From Eutypella sp. D-1 (lineage: Eukaryota; Ascomycota; Sordariomycetes; Xylariales; Diatrypaceae), in NCBI GenBank assembly GCA_023313575.1, contig JAJTTP010000020.1, positions 496,001-560,000 on the forward strand: 64,000 bases of DNA, given 5' to 3'. Each line of letters begins with the position of its first letter. Position 1 is the first letter of the stretch. The notes below the pieces were generated by a model that searched no databases, was not told the DNA's origin, and worked only from the letters and a program-made list of their open reading frames with translations. Position numbers and translations under genes: made by a program. This document shows positions 10,801-23,810 of the stretch, piece by piece.

Positions 10801-13800
10801 ATCATGGACTGCGCCTGTCTACACCTGGGGGCTGATTATCGTACTGATGATGCCGGTGCTGGGGAAAGTGTAAGGTTAAGATGGAGAATGATACTTCTTA
10901 GCTCTAGGGCTGCTAGATCTAGGGGCTGCTAGAACGGGATCCATCGATTTTGGAGCCTATCTTGAAGCCGCTATTCGGTATAATGCTACTAAACACTGCG
11001 ATATCCAAAGGCGTGCTCCTGGACTATTAAGGATGAACTAGTAGTTATGGTATACTTATATATAGACACTCAAGGTGTGGAGCCTACTGACCCTTTTTAC
11101 CCCTATACGTGGAACGGACGGCATGCTCCTAAAGGCGGGGCTGATCTTAGTGAGTAAGTCTGTAAGAGTATTCCCACCGCACACACGATATGCCAAAGTG
11201 CAAGATTTTGTTTCTGCTTGAATGCATCAGCTACCCAGTGCGGCATATTTGCGACTATCCAAACGCTGAACGTGTATCACCCCCTTACTTTAAAGCCACA
11301 TGCCCAGAGCACGAACCATGTCAGCTCCCAGACTATTAAGCCATGCAAGGTATTACAATCATCTTTTACACGCCATAAGTCCGCGCCAACTTTATTGGCA
11401 GAATTGATGAGTAAATTCGTGGAAGGCAGAGGCCCCGCGTACCAGCTCGGCGCTTCATTCACGGTCGGTTTATCAGGACTCAAGTAACTATGCATACCGC
11501 GCAGATGTTGCAGTAAAACATCTGTCAGCGTGAGGATTTGTAACTGCAACTTGTCGTCCGGAAGCTTTACTGCATCTCTTGGTTCGATTCACACATTGAA
11601 TCAGAACATGGTAATACTTGGCGATCGCGTTAGTCAAGGCGCCGCCATTGTGTAGCGAAAGCTCTACCCTGTCTCTGGTATATATTCCAGCTTTTCCTTG
11701 TAAGCTTGGCACCAGTCGGCTGGTGAATAGCTAGCGGTAGGAATTATCCTCCTAGACGAGCCCGTTGCGATACGCGGAACCGAAAGGGGTATCCCAGCTT
11801 CTCAATCCCGAACGCCTTCAGTTACATGTTCCATGATTGAGTTCCTGGAAGTTTTGGGGACTGCAGCACGTTGTCCATGAAGTGTGCGGCCTGCTTATGT
11901 ATGATCTCTACTGGATTACATACGGGTCAACATCTATGGTATCTCGCGTTTGGGTTGGGGATGGCAAAGTCCGTGGCGGTGATAGCCATTGAGAGCAGCA
12001 ACAATCCTTTATCGTAGGAGAAAAGGAATGCTAGTGAACGGAGAATATGTCACAGTCAGGGATTAAGTCGAGCTCCTTGGAAACCTTGATAACTAATCTC
12101 CAGCAACCAGCAGAGGACGTCAAGCTGGCAATTGGCAAGACAGGATGAAGTGGTACAATATGAAAGAGAAGAACATAGTCGCTGGCACATGAGCAACACC
12201 GCAGCATACACAATAACAAGGCATAACATAACATACGACTAGCTGATTATACATGCCTGCTGACAGACTTACCGGCTTGTCTAGGATCGCGTTCTTGCTC
12301 GATTCTAGACTGCGGCTGATGAGATAAGATAGGTTGGGATGGGGTGTCTCACCTATTGTGTATATGTGCGTGTGTCTGCTGGCTAGACAGATCGATGAAC
12401 TTGTAGATTGCTGGGCCTTTGGATCTAAGGCAGCGTAAGAGGAGTCTGGCCATGATGTTGTTCTGGGTCTGGGTCCGGCTAGCACGCTTGCTTATCATCT
12501 CAAGATCTCTCTTCCACCTGAGAAGTGTTTTCGGTTCAGATGGGTAGTCGGTCACCAAGGCTGAGGAGAACGAGGCCACTAACTTATCACCAACAGCCGA
12601 CCAGCCAGTCAACATATAACTCCGTATTATTGGATGACAACTGTCGCGTCGTCTTCTTTCGAGCACCTCTTACTGCCTGGCAACCTGGCAAGCCTGGTAC
12701 TCGGGATTTCGAGGCCTCCAGAGTCGATCCTAAATAATCTCCGGATAACACGAGACATGCAGACGGACAGACCGTGCCTGGTAAGCTGGCCGTCCACGAA
12801 ACAACACTGTGGATTGTTAGCAAAGCGAGAAAATAGTCCGAGTTTTTGGAAACTGGCATTTCATTGTTGATCAGTTGCCAAGTGGCTGCTAGTTAGATGA
12901 GAGGTCGGGCCAAGTGCGATAGGGGGTTGGCTAGTCGGTTGGTCCTCTAGGTGTAATCACTCAAAGAGACAGTGTATAAGTAGAATAGACATAGAGAAGA
13001 GGGCCTGGCGGCGTAACTAGTAAACGTCGAGATAGCCACCGACAGCCGGCCAGTCCCCCGGCGTCCGACGAGGCGATAACTGAACTATAGCTTTCTTTTG
13101 TCACTTCCTGCAGAACGGAGACTGCTCTAATGGAAACCCCTACAATATGTTGTAAACCAAAGAGGAGGAGGGAGCCTAAGGGAAACTAATTAATGTGATA
13201 GCTCGAATCTGGGCATCCCTTAAGCCGTCGAGGTATCTCCTTGTTTACTTGTCCCTTATTGAAGGGGTGTGTACAGTGCGTGCACTTTGACAAGGGGCAT
13301 GGAGAGGGAAAATTCGTGGGTTCTGGCATACAATGCTGAAAATTGCACCGTGCTAAGTCCGTCTCTACAGTGTCCAATTGCCGACCCCTTTTTATTAAGT
13401 CAGCCCTTGGGCAATTGGAAGTGTCGCAGGGCCATCAAGCCTAGCAAAGCCACAGAGGCGGACCTCCCGCTCCTTTCTCTAATTGCCCTGGCTGGTGATA
13501 GTAGGGACAGAATGAATTAGTTTATGACGGTGAACATGACGCTTCGCACTTCCCCAGCTATGCAAATCGTGTCCTTCCCAAATTCCATATCCCCCTCCAT
13601 GCATAAGTGTCTGCCTCCCTCATCTAATCAGTCAAGAACCGAACGAACGGACAGACGAGGGATGGCGCCGCGAGGTCTTGAGTTGTAGCCACGAGAGGAG
13701 ACGAACAGCCAGCCCAGAACAGCCACGCAACCACACTGTTGGCACTGTTGGCAAGGAAAACGGCTGACTGGCGCCGGCAGCAGAGAGAGCCGCTGGACTG

Positions 13801-14605
13801 GGGAGTTTATTTCGTTGCTTTTTGTTTCCCTGAAGCCCTAATTTTCTTTCCTTTTGTTTGCCTTCTCGCCACCTACCTTGTAAGCTGCCCTGCTCTCCCT
13901 GCCCTCCTCGGTTTGTTTTGTGTGCATCTGCTGAAACGCACCGTCAAGTGTGCTCAAAAAGCATCAAACCCCTCTTCCTCCTGCCCCCTTCACAGTATCC
14001 GTTGGATTTGTCCGAGTCAATTCGTCGGCGTTGTCACGCAGGAAGGCGGGACTTCGGGGCATTGTCGCATCCCGCTGCAAGAGGCTCAAACTGGCTGATC
14101 GTGTTCTTTCGTTCGTTTATTCGTTGGCCGGTTTTTCACCAAACGTCCAATTGCGCCGCGATTGCTATCTTCATCCAATACGCGACTGCATGGTCAACCC
14201 CCTACTTGCTACTGCAGGTAGCATCTAGAACACTCGCCGAAGGTCGGTGCTAGGAAATATAAAAGTTCCGATGTTCGTACCACAATCTCAATTATGCACG
14301 GTGTCTAAATAGTGAATTACCCTGTTAGCCTGTTTGTCCTTTTGTAGGCCATCTTCTGCAGGTGTCAAAATGCCACAGGACCCGGGACCGGCAATCAAGT
14401 CGATCACCCGCCCATTGTTACAGCCGTCAGAAAAGGGAACCGGCACCACGCAGCACCCGCGATCGATGACGTCTGGCGCCGTCGGGATGTCTCGGTCCCT
14501 CGGGCCCATTTCTGAGCCACCACCCACCCTATTTGCCTATGCATACCATACATGGCATTAGCAATGTTTATGAATGAAAATGAATGCCATGCTCTGCACT
14601 AGCGA

Positions 14606-14659
14606 CATAATAATCGCGATAATAATAGCGATGATAACAACAACAACAATAATAATAAT
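14606..14659. repeat. AAT/AAC trinucleotide-rich tract
   Basis: An imperfect run of ATAATA, GATAATAATAG and AACAACAACAATAATAATAA units, about 54 nt long, in gene-free DNA. Confidence 0.75.
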
Positions 14660-15533
14660 GCTGCCACGGACAACGACGACACCGAGTAGTTGTTAGATAA
14701 ATCCTCAATAGATGTTCAAGTATAGTCTAGGCTTTCCTCGATTGTACGAGATGCACAGTTGTGCAAGAAGAGACCTAATGATGTTCGCTCTAGTCGCAAA
14801 CCAACGCTGTCTCACGAGCTTAGGCCGTTCTAGAGTCTGAACAGGGCGCTGCTACTGCTATGTAGGTCGTCTGTCGGCTTAACGGTCTACCTGGCGCGCA
14901 TCTCCGATTTCCCTGTCCTCTCCTCCCCCGATCTTAATCGACTGATTGACCCCCCTTCCCATGAGAGGGGGCCCGTGAGGAAGGCAGGTAGTGTTGGAGA
15001 CCAGAATCAAGATCACCCTTCGTTTGCCCTTGTGGATGGAATGGACAGCGAGAAAAATTGAAAATTCGGCCGCATCCCCCCTTTTGGCTTTGAGCAGCAG
15101 CATAATAGTTTTGTGCTAGATCGCTCTTCTTGGTAGCTGATTGTCCTAGAGAGGAGAGGGCGCATTGTGTGGCCGTGTCCTTTCCCGTCCGGCCCGTTTT
15201 CCTGCGACGGTTTGGTTTGGCGATACACACGCTCACACACTCACATAGCAAGCGTTACATATCCCCCTAGGTCACTTTACGCTGGCGGCTGAGATATAAG
15301 GGGAGTGAATGAAAATTTTAGTATTCAGCTCTGGGTGCGCGTGCATACAGCTCGCATAATCTGACGGATCATATCAGGAGCTGATCAGATCTCGGAAGCT
15401 GCCTTTTGGGCCAGATCTGACAGAAATCGCCGGGACGGGCAGATGACAGACCGCAGCGACCAGAGCGGGGAGGCCACCGTTTGCTTCCGCGCTGCAAGCC
15501 TTCACATCCAGACGTTGTCGCATTCCGTGGCGC

Positions 15534-15558
15534 AGGTAGGTAGGTAGATAGGTAGGTC
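15534..15558. repeat. (TAGG)n short tandem repeat
   Basis: Tandem TAGG units (GTAGGTAGGTAGATAGGTAGG). This is the longest local array of the TAGG/CCTA word that is dispersed through the gene-free parts of the window. Confidence 0.75.
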
Positions 15559-16366
15559 GGCGGGAGGTAGACAAGTAGACTTCGCCAAACGCTAGGCATT
15601 CGTCAGACCGTATACCTAGATGGAGGGACAAGGGAAACTGGGGAAGGGGGCGGGAGTGCGTGTCGTGTGTGCGTTCGCTGGTGCGTACGAAAGCGCGCCG
15701 CTGGAATTCCACCCCTTGCCGTTTTTGTGCATCCTGCATAAAACACATTTTTTATTTCCACATCTAGTAGTCCTCGAGGCCCTCCCAGTGTGGGAATTCA
15801 GTGGACCAAAGGAACGCCATGAAGGAAACTCCGTAGGGAAAGGGGGGCCCGAAAAGAAAAAAAAAACACGAAGACTGGCATACCCACATCCCTACCTGGC
15901 TTGAGCTCCTCTCCTTGTTGGTTGTTGACTTGACTCAGATCTGGATCTGATCTCCCCCCGCGTGTGTCCAGGAGGGCGCAATAACCACACTAGACACATA
16001 GCGCGTACACACAAACACACCCGCTAAGCTCACATATATGTGGTCGATCCCGCCGCATCCTGGATCCCCCAGAGAAGAAAGAGAGACCTTCCCTACGCCG
16101 AACGTGTCTTGGTAGGGCACCAAGTTTCTCAACTTCTAAGACGAGGCGGGCTCACGAACAACACTACAAACTACTACCGTATACCGTCCCTCGTCATAGG
16201 CCTGGAAGATCTATAACGAGACGTGATCTCGATTTTCGATTTGCCCATCTCATCTCGATCCCGAGCAATCATCGCGATCAACTGCTATCATCGGGGGGGA
16301 AACGCAGGTTGGCAGGTTGGCACCGCACGCGCTCACTCACAGTCATAGTAAGCTGGCCAGCCCATC

Positions 16367-18121
16367 ATGGAGTTTACCAACCCCTTCGAGACTTCCTTCA
16401 CAGAGAAGTTCATCGTCATCGGTGCCGGGGACGCATCGCTGCCATCGGACAGTGGTAGGCGACCTAGGGCGGTGACGCCGCCGCACGTGCCACTACCACA
16501 CCTGAGCTCGCATCCATCAGTTGCAACAGCAACAACAGCAGGACCCTCAGATCTACAGCCACGTACTCTGGGTAGGCCTGGAAACGCCCCCGCTGCGGGC
16601 GCGGCGGCCAACTTCTCCTACCCCAGGCCGGAGGGCGGCTCGCGCCTGAGCCGCCATGAGTCCAACGACAGCTGGTCGTCAGTGGCATCGTCGTCTGTGC
16701 CTGGTATGGTGATGGACTCATCCGACTCCGAGGTCTCCTCGCTTGATGACGATTACTGCCAGTACAACGTGTCTGCAAATGAGCTTTGGGACAGCTTTTG
16801 GCCCAGTGCTAACGATGACGATGGGACGAGAGGGAAAGCGGAGGAGAGCAGGAGGAGTCAGGAAACGACAGCGGCGGCCGCCAAGCAGTCCTCCTCACCC
16901 TCGTCTCTGCGCCCGTTCCGCCCCACACAGGAATATTTCTCCTGCGATCTCATCAATCACTACACCGACGATGCTGACGACGATACTATCACAATCCCTC
17001 CATTTGGGGACAAGCCGTCAACCATCGCCACCGCGGCCACTACCACTACTGCTACTACTACTCCTACTGGTACGGGCGAAGAAACGACGCAACGGCGGAG
17101 ATCCAGGGAGCGTGACCCGCAAACGCAGTCGCAACAACCCTCGCCACGTTCCTCCCCGCGGCGGCGAGCCAGTACCAAGAGGGCTCCAGCGACCTACTCC
17201 GTGTATCCGAAGCCGCAACTCCCACCGCCACAGCTGCAACTCCCGCGGCTGCCCCTACCACCGCGGACGTCCTCGCTCGGGCCCTCGCAGCTCCCCAAAC
17301 CAGCATCATCATCATCACTGCCGGTATTCCCGGCGCCGCCATCGTCCAAACCGTCCTCGTCTTCCCTGTCATCACTAGTGGGGCCTCGACAGCGACGATT
17401 GCGCGGCAGTAAATCTACGCATAACCTTCTCCTCCATCTAACACCTTCTTCCTTCTCCTCATCCTCCTCATCACCGCCATCGCCGCCCCGCCCCTCGACC
17501 GCCGGCAAGACTGCCGCCAGGTCGGTGCCCGTGTCGCCAGCGTACCCGCCTCCACCGCCGCCGCGGGCCTTGCGCCCCTCCGTCTCCGCGGCCAACCTGC
17601 GGGAGGAAATCAGCGGAAGCGAGACGACGCGTCATAACGTGACGGCGCCGCTGCCCCCTCTGGCGCCTTCACCCGCGATTATCCCCAGCGACCCACTGGT
17701 GCCACCGCCGCAGCCGGCGCCACCGGCTAGCGAGCAGCAGCGCTTCGTCTCCGTGTTCGAGCTCGACTCGGACGCCGAGTCGATCGCGGAGACCGGCAGT
17801 GGCAGTGGCAGTGGCAGCGGAGGAGGAGGATTCGCGAAACGCTTCATGTCGCGGAGCGGGCTGCACAAGAAGGAGAAGGGCGCGGGTGCCGGTGGTGCGG
17901 GCGGCAAGAGACGCGGGAGCGCGCCTACTACGGGAACGGGCGCCAGCAGCAGTAGTCACGGCGGCGCCGCGGGCCCTAACTCGCCGACGGTGGTGGTGGA
18001 GTTCCCGGACCCCGGTGGCTTTCCTGCCATGGTCCCGCCCGTCGGCGTCACCAGGGAGCCGAGCCCGCGGCGCAATCGGGGCGGAAGTCTCGGGCGGATT
18101 CTCGGGCTCAAGGGTCGGTGA
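16367..18121 (+). CDS. Disordered Ser/Pro-rich hypothetical protein
   Basis: A single-exon frame of 584 codons starting at ATG 16367 (context CATCATGG) and ending in TGA. I do not recognise the family. The N-terminus MEFTNPFETSFTEKF looks like the only short ordered stretch, with an aromatic motif ELWDSFWP near residues 137-145. The middle is poly-Ser, poly-Pro and Thr-rich low complexity. Two basic/Ser elements, GSKSTHNLL and SVSAANLREE, resemble phosphorylatable 14-3-3-type sites. Further on come SVFELDSDAESIAE, a (SG)n run and the basic segments FAKRFMSRSGLHKK and RRNRGGSLGRILGLKGR at the C-terminus. There is no signal peptide or transmembrane segment. High GC and consistent coding through 1.75 kb support a real gene. 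A regulatory or scaffold role would be a guess. Confidence 0.8.
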   Translation: MEFTNPFETSFTEKFIVIGAGDASLPSDSGRRPRAVTPPHVPLPHLSSHPSVATATTAGPSDLQPRTLGRPGNAPAAGAAANFSYPRPEGGSRLSRHESNDSWSSVASSSVPGMVMDSSDSEVSSLDDDYCQYNVSANELWDSFWPSANDDDGTRGKAEESRRSQETTAAAAKQSSSPSSLRPFRPTQEYFSCDLINHYTDDADDDTITIPPFGDKPSTIATAATTTTATTTPTGTGEETTQRRRSRERDPQTQSQQPSPRSSPRRRASTKRAPATYSVYPKPQLPPPQLQLPRLPLPPRTSSLGPSQLPKPASSSSLPVFPAPPSSKPSSSSLSSLVGPRQRRLRGSKSTHNLLLHLTPSSFSSSSSSPPSPPRPSTAGKTAARSVPVSPAYPPPPPPRALRPSVSAANLREEISGSETTRHNVTAPLPPLAPSPAIIPSDPLVPPPQPAPPASEQQRFVSVFELDSDAESIAETGSGSGSGSGGGGFAKRFMSRSGLHKKEKGAGAGGAGGKRRGSAPTTGTGASSSSHGGAAGPNSPTVVVEFPDPGGFPAMVPPVGVTREPSPRRNRGGSLGRILGLKGR

Positions 18122-20124
18122 TCGAGCATTCCTGCGATTCATTGCAGCTCTGCATCATTCATTTTTTTTTCTTTTTTTTCAAAGTCTTGTCTTGTTTACT
18201 TTGCGCTTCACGGTCGGACATTTCTTTCTTCCCTTTTCGCTCGGCCGGTCCCCGATAGAAAAGAAAGGGGCGGTGCCTGTATCAAAATTTCCTTCTTGTC
18301 AAGGTGTTTTACCCTCCCCCTTCATCGTCCAGGTTCCGCCCACGTGTTCCTTACCCGGGCGCCTAATACACATTATTATATGGCCACCGTCCCGGGGAAG
18401 AACCAAGGGCCGGCATAGAGGGGGGGAGAAACCAGGTTTATCGACGTATCCGTCAGGACACGGAGCAGGGATACGACGAGGCATAATGTTACTGCTGTAT
18501 TCGAAATCGATGTCATGAGAACGAAGAAGGAAAGTCAAAAGCACGCTTTATCTATATGTACGAGTCAATCTGCCATTTTCTTTTTTGTTTTCTTTTGTCT
18601 TGGGGGAGAGGGCTGGGTATCTGGAATTGGGATGGGGGAAACTGAGGTACAAGAATGACGTTTTAACGAAGCGACACGGCCGACTAAAGCACTTAAATAC
18701 ACCGAGAAACATGGAATTTGGATGGAAAAACAAGAATGGAAAAGGTGGAAGCTAGGGAGGGTGAAACGAACAATGTATGAAAACAGTAAAAGGGACAGGG
18801 AAAAGTTCTCGTCGTTCTGTATGAGCCTGGGAAGATGAAGTTCTGTAATAGAGTAAGAACTCGAAAGGAGAAAAATACGATGCATTGATTCCGAAAAAGG
18901 GGGAGAGGGACCTGGTTCTATCCGGTCTGCCCTATCATGGTCGGCGGTGGCGGCACTGTCTGAAGGTCTACACGGACAAAAGAAAATATAATATAAGTCC
19001 TCGGCCCTTTTCCTTATCTTGTCTGTTGTTTTCTGAGTTTCGGCCTCCTGTATAATATTTCAGGTACGTTGATAAAAAAAAAGAAGTAACGTCAATAGCT
19101 AGCTACGAATAGTCGATACAAGTGAGCTCTCTTAGTATCCCATCGTGCTTGTGATACATTCCTTCCCATCTGCTATTGCGATGGATATGTCTATCCTTCG
19201 ACGCTGAGACTCGCTTCCCTACTTCCATCCGCGCCAGCATAGTCGACGAGCCAAGAAAACGAGATAACCACTAGCCGGTATAGCCGGTAGGGTAGTAATA
19301 GGCAGCGTGTCCTTGGACTGGGCATGGGACATCAGTAGAAATCTCCAGACTCGTTCAGAACGGACTTGGGAGTTGACTCTACTTAGGTACTCTACCCTGT
19401 TCGTTGTGCTGATGCCATTTCCACGTGCAATGTTCTTCGGTCGGTCTGTGAAAAGCCCCCTCCGTCCCTGCTTACATAACTCCTTAATGGATATTGTCTG
19501 GTCCACATGTCGAGGAATAAGTCGAAAACCCCCTGAGGTTGTGTTGTGTATGCCTCCGCGGTTTATGATACTCTCAAGGTTACCATCCATCATAAATTCA
19601 TATTTGGCCTACCTACATGTATCCAGGTACCTACGTCATTATATTAGCCTGAGTGTCCCCCTATGTAGATCTATCATGTAGGTGTGCCTAAAAGAGAGCT
19701 CAATACCGAATCCGTCGATAGAGTTTTACGATCGGATGCCAAGAAATAGCAGCTTGAGCTTCCCATTGGTCAATGGCCAGAAAAGCTTCTCGAGCTTGTA
19801 GCTCCCCTCCCCCTCTTAAGGTTTCCAATGCCACATGCTACCGTAGTATTTGACAGTAAGGAATGTAATTATAGTACACACTTGGATGTACCTAAGTAAG
19901 TAGCAGGAGCTTAAAAGTTTCCCAATGCCAACTACCTGGTACTAGGTTAGCTAGGCACGAGCCGTCCCTTCCCCCTTTCCCCCACAGCCTCCGCGGGGAA
20001 CCTACTCCCCATTTTGCACCACAATACTTAGGTGTGTATAGCTTCTGAGCTGCGACGGTGAACTTCGAACGCTGCGCGTAGGCCCACTTCTCTCCCTTCC
20101 TTCCATGAGCCATTGGAGTTTGTC

Positions 20125-20153
20125 ATCTGCGCGGCTGTAGCGGCCGCGCAGAT
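20125..20153. repeat. Perfect 11-bp inverted repeat (hairpin)
   Basis: Arms ATCTGCGCGGC and GCCGCGCAGAT are separated by a 7-nt loop (TGTAGCG). It is GC-rich and lies about 165 nt from a 27-nt C run in gene-free DNA. There is no adjacent gene end for it to terminate. It could be a dyad binding site or a relic element end. Confidence 0.8.
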
Positions 20154-20317
20154 CCTCTATGCCTGATGGCGAAAGGGGGAGGGGGGCGGCGCCACTAGGA
20201 CCCTCGTTATGCGCAATTACCGTAGTTTTTCCATCTCTCCGAAGGGTAGGAGAACGCAGCGCTGCAGGGACAGGGGAACGTAGCCGGCACCATGATCGCT
20301 GGACACTGTGTACGCCT

Positions 20318-20344
<27 letters not shown>
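20318..20344 (+). repeat. C27 homopolymer
   Basis: Twenty-seven consecutive C, ending in GGTGGG. The G-rich complementary strand could form a G-quadruplex or similar structure. The length is uncertain because such runs are hard to sequence. Confidence 0.75.
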
Positions 20345-20348
<4 letters not shown>

Positions 20349-23141
20349 GGTGCAGATGCAATGCATTTGCTGGTTCGTCCCCGGATGGAATGGACAGGTC
20401 GCCGAGGAGCTTGGCGTGAGTGAACCACGGAAGCTCATCGTCGAGCAGCGACGGCACGCGGATCCGTACGAGCACGACGTTGACTGACCAGAAGGCTGGC
20501 CCGCACCTCCGCGCATAGCTGCTGAGACTCACTGGCAGTAAGCCCGGCGCTACGAGTATGAAGCGGGGGAGGCAACAGGCGTCTTTCGTCCTCGTCCTTA
20601 TCCTCGCGCTTCGCCTTCCGGTTCGCGTCTGGTGAACAGTGCCATTAGTAGCCAATATCTTATCGTACAGCTCTGCCGACAGCCCTGGCAGCCGTGACGG
20701 TGACTGCTTCTGCTGCAGCAGTGGCGGGCGAAAGTGCCTCGTCGCTCATTGTAGATTTCTCGCCATTTCCGGAACCGCCCTTCGTTCCGCGCGGCTATTT
20801 TTACTATTTTTCCTGCCCTCAGCCTGGGCATGCTCTCTTCTTCCCTGCTGTTAAGCTACCGCGTTGTGGAAGCTGTTCCGGCCGGGGAGCCTGGAGGGCG
20901 CGATTGGCAGGGCTCCCTACCTGTGTGCTTGCTTACTGATGGTTCCTACCGTATGCCTGTGAGACATGCAGTTCTGGGGTTCAGATCAAGACATCATCCG
21001 CCCTAGAAAAAGCCTTCTCTTGTTATTGATCTAACCTTTTTTCTCTCTTCATGTGCATGGCGCAAGTCGTCGCGTCGCGTATTGGTTTAATTTGATTTGA
21101 TTCGGAACCCGGAACATCGGACGAACCACTCCCCCCCTTCTTCGCTTGCAATTTTCTCGTTGGAAATGAGCTGTGACACAACGAGAAGAGAAGAGAGGAG
21201 AGGGGAGAAGATACGTGCGTACGTACGTATATAAGCCACCTTGACTAATATAGAAACCTGGAGACTCGGTTAGAGTCAAGAGCAAGCAAGGCTTGTAGCA
21301 AGCCCTGGGAGTGGCTTCATAAAAAAAAAAAAAAAGGCTGTCCACCCTACCACCCGCCTGCAGGCCGTTGCTTACCAGCCTATTGGGATCGCCTAGGATT
21401 TTAGGGCTGTCTAGCGTTAGATGCTAAGGATGCTAGCCAAATGGGATGGCTGTCTGGTTGTGAAGCCCAGAGGTGCCAACGCAGCATGCATCCAAGCATC
21501 ATCCATTCTGTACTCGAAGCTCGAAGCGACGGAGATTGGGGGGGGATTTTGGCGATACCGTCCTCCCATCCGGCTCGGCTTATATTTCATGCAGCACCTA
21601 CCTCGGCAGGCATGACATCCCTTCTTGCTGGCATAGGATGCTGCAGGTGCCGCATTGCACTGTACAAGTTTGAACTGAACTGATGGCTATGCTTTATACG
21701 GAACATGCTGAATGCCGTCATTGTTCTATAAGTTCCTTGGGGTTTCTGACGAATTGGATGTACTTTGAAAGCTATGTAAGCCATTTCCATCTTGCCCACA
21801 AGTGCAGGTGGTCTCTGCACACCTAAAGTACCTACGTATACTTAACACCTTAACTACTTAGCGCAGATACCTACCTCATCCCACAAAGCCCATCATCAAC
21901 CATCAGATGAACGCAAGATAGCGGTATGCTTTACCGGGGGATGTACGTGCACACCCACACGCCCACACACAAGTTAAGCTTGTTTGATGCTGTGATGGGA
22001 TGATCAGTGAAATTACATGGAACTAAAGTAGTGTAGTCTCACCGCACTCTTGGAAACACAAAGGGAAGATCATTTGCATCTTGGTGAGAAGAAAGAGAGA
22101 CAGACAGACAGAAAGAGAGAGAGAAAGATGGAGAGAGCTTGGCAAGCTGACCGACAGCCTTTTCACCTGTGAATGTATGCGTGTTTGCTCAATGACATAT
22201 GAAAGTGAATACCAAAACCTACCATGTAAAGGAAGCCCAGAGAAAGAAGTTGAAGATGTGCAGCAACTTCTAATACCCCAGTATATGGCCCCGGGGATAG
22301 GCACATGGGGTACATCAGAATGGAATCTAAGGATGTTCCTATGTATGAAGTTAGGCAGGAGTACCCTACCTGTAATATCATAATATCACGTTAGGTAGTT
22401 GCATCCCATCCCAATGATCTATTAGCATGTGTCCATATAATAAGTATAAAAGTATTCGTATAACTTCCCCAATTGTAGGTGCACCGTGCATCTAGCTATG
22501 GATGGGATGGGATATATGTTAGTGTAGTAAGTTAGGTGCTGGCGTCACCTTACATCACTTAGGGCATGTACATCTGTTGATACTTATTATTCTTCCACCA
22601 AGACCTCCATCATCATCTAGTTGTCTGCCAGTTCAACTTCAACCCCTTTTCCCGCCTCATATCCAAGCCATTGGCCCGTGAATAACCTCTCAATGAAACA
22701 GTCAATGACTATACACCTCAATCGCATTGCCTGATTTTTCTCATCTAAAAGGGGGGAGGGGAGTACTGTGGTTGCTGGCAGCTTACTGCTGCACTGCGCT
22801 GCCTGCTGTCGCAGTACTAACTGCGATGGTAGAGGTGCAAGGTGGCTCTGGTTTTGGCTTTGGGCATCAGATGAAAGAGAAGCCATAAAAAATAATGAAG
22901 CCATCGCCGCAGGGACCTTCTACCTACACACCACAAATACACAAATACACACACACAACAAATAACACAACAAATACGGATACACCACAAATTCAATGAC
23001 AGACCTGATCGTGGGAACTTCACCTAATACATGCGCGCCGAGAGAAAAATCCAGCCCAGGCAAGGTACTCTGTACCTCCCTAATAAAATCCATCAACTTC
23101 ACCTACCTAAAAGTATCTCCGGGCCTCTATCCGCTATCTGG

Positions 23142-23164
23142 TCTGCCTGCCTGCCTGCCTGCCT
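23142..23164. repeat. (CTGC)5 short tandem repeat
   Basis: GTCTGCCTGCCTGCCTGCC followed by TGCCTAC, in the gene-free region before the next gene. Confidence 0.8.
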
Positions 23165-23445
23165 ACAATTCATTCCGGATCACTTTAATAATATCTATTC
23201 TTCTTCTTCTTCTTCTGCTGACTCTTCTACCTATTATTTTGTTTAATATTTCAAACAGATAAAACAAAAAGAAACCGAAACTACAATTCAACCCCCAAAC
23301 ATAAAATTGTTCTTTTTTTTTCTCTTCCAATTTATTTAATCCCCAAGATACATACATGGTGTTGGGTGTTCTATCTATTTTTCTGCCCCCTTCTCTAAAC
23401 TTGACCCTAGCCACCGCATTTTTCCCAATTTTGGCTGGCCCAGCT

Positions 23446-23469
23446 ACCACCACCACCACCACCACCACC
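23446..23469. repeat. (ACC)8 trinucleotide repeat
   Basis: Eight ACC units in the CA-rich region that precedes the next gene. No reading frame of note runs through it. Confidence 0.8.
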
Positions 23470-23754
23470 CTACCCCTACCACACCACTAGTTACTTGGTA
23501 TACCCAGCCTCCTCCTTTTTAGGAAAATCAGCACCACCACCCACCACCACCGCCGCCAGCCAGCACAGCACGCACGCGCACTTGGCCCTCACACTCGGCC
23601 CTCGCACTCAACACTCGACCTCGAGCTTGCCGGTGTTGCGCCAAGTACCACGTCAAACAACTTTCGCCTTCACGATACACTCATTCTCTTTCACTATTCC
23701 TTCTTCCTGAACATAACCTGATACGGAAGTACTTGTCGCCTAATCTGCAAACTA

Positions 23755-23810
23755 CAACCTGTAACCTGCAACCTGCAACCTGCACACTTGCAAACCTGCA
23801 CACCTGCAGA
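23755..23810. repeat. CTGCAAC-type tandem repeat in the leader region
   Basis: Variants of a 7-nt unit (CCTGTAA, CCTGCAA twice, CCTGCACACTTGCAAA, CCTGCACA, CCTGCAG) lie about 300-360 nt before the first supported codon of the next gene. It may be transcribed as 5' leader; that is inferred from position only. Confidence 0.65.

Larger units (their letters stand above)
8946..16366. other. Gene-free region, 7.4 kb
   Basis: No reading frame here has recognisable domains, and none exceeds about 140 codons. The first 900 nt after the stop codon are T-rich and probably hold the 3' UTR of the giant-protein gene. The rest is non-repetitive DNA of moderate GC with short microsatellites (10783-10800, 14606-14659, 15534-15558). 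A 9-bp inverted repeat CCAATTGCC / GGCAATTGG lies at 13374-13418. The last 400 nt before 16367 are probably the promoter and leader of the next gene. Confidence 0.65.

Noticed and set aside
11579..11593. GGTTCGATTCA, a partial tRNA B box
   Set aside because: The flanking bases cannot form a T stem, and no A box lies at the right distance.
13374..13418. A 9-bp inverted repeat CCAATTGCC / GGCAATTGG
   Set aside because: The arms are short with a loop of 27 nt and no adjacent gene; this is expected by chance in a window of this size.
20002..20655. A 217-codon minus-strand reading frame
   Set aside because: It translates the C27 run as poly-Gly, shows no domain and overlaps competing frames; probably chance in GC-rich DNA.
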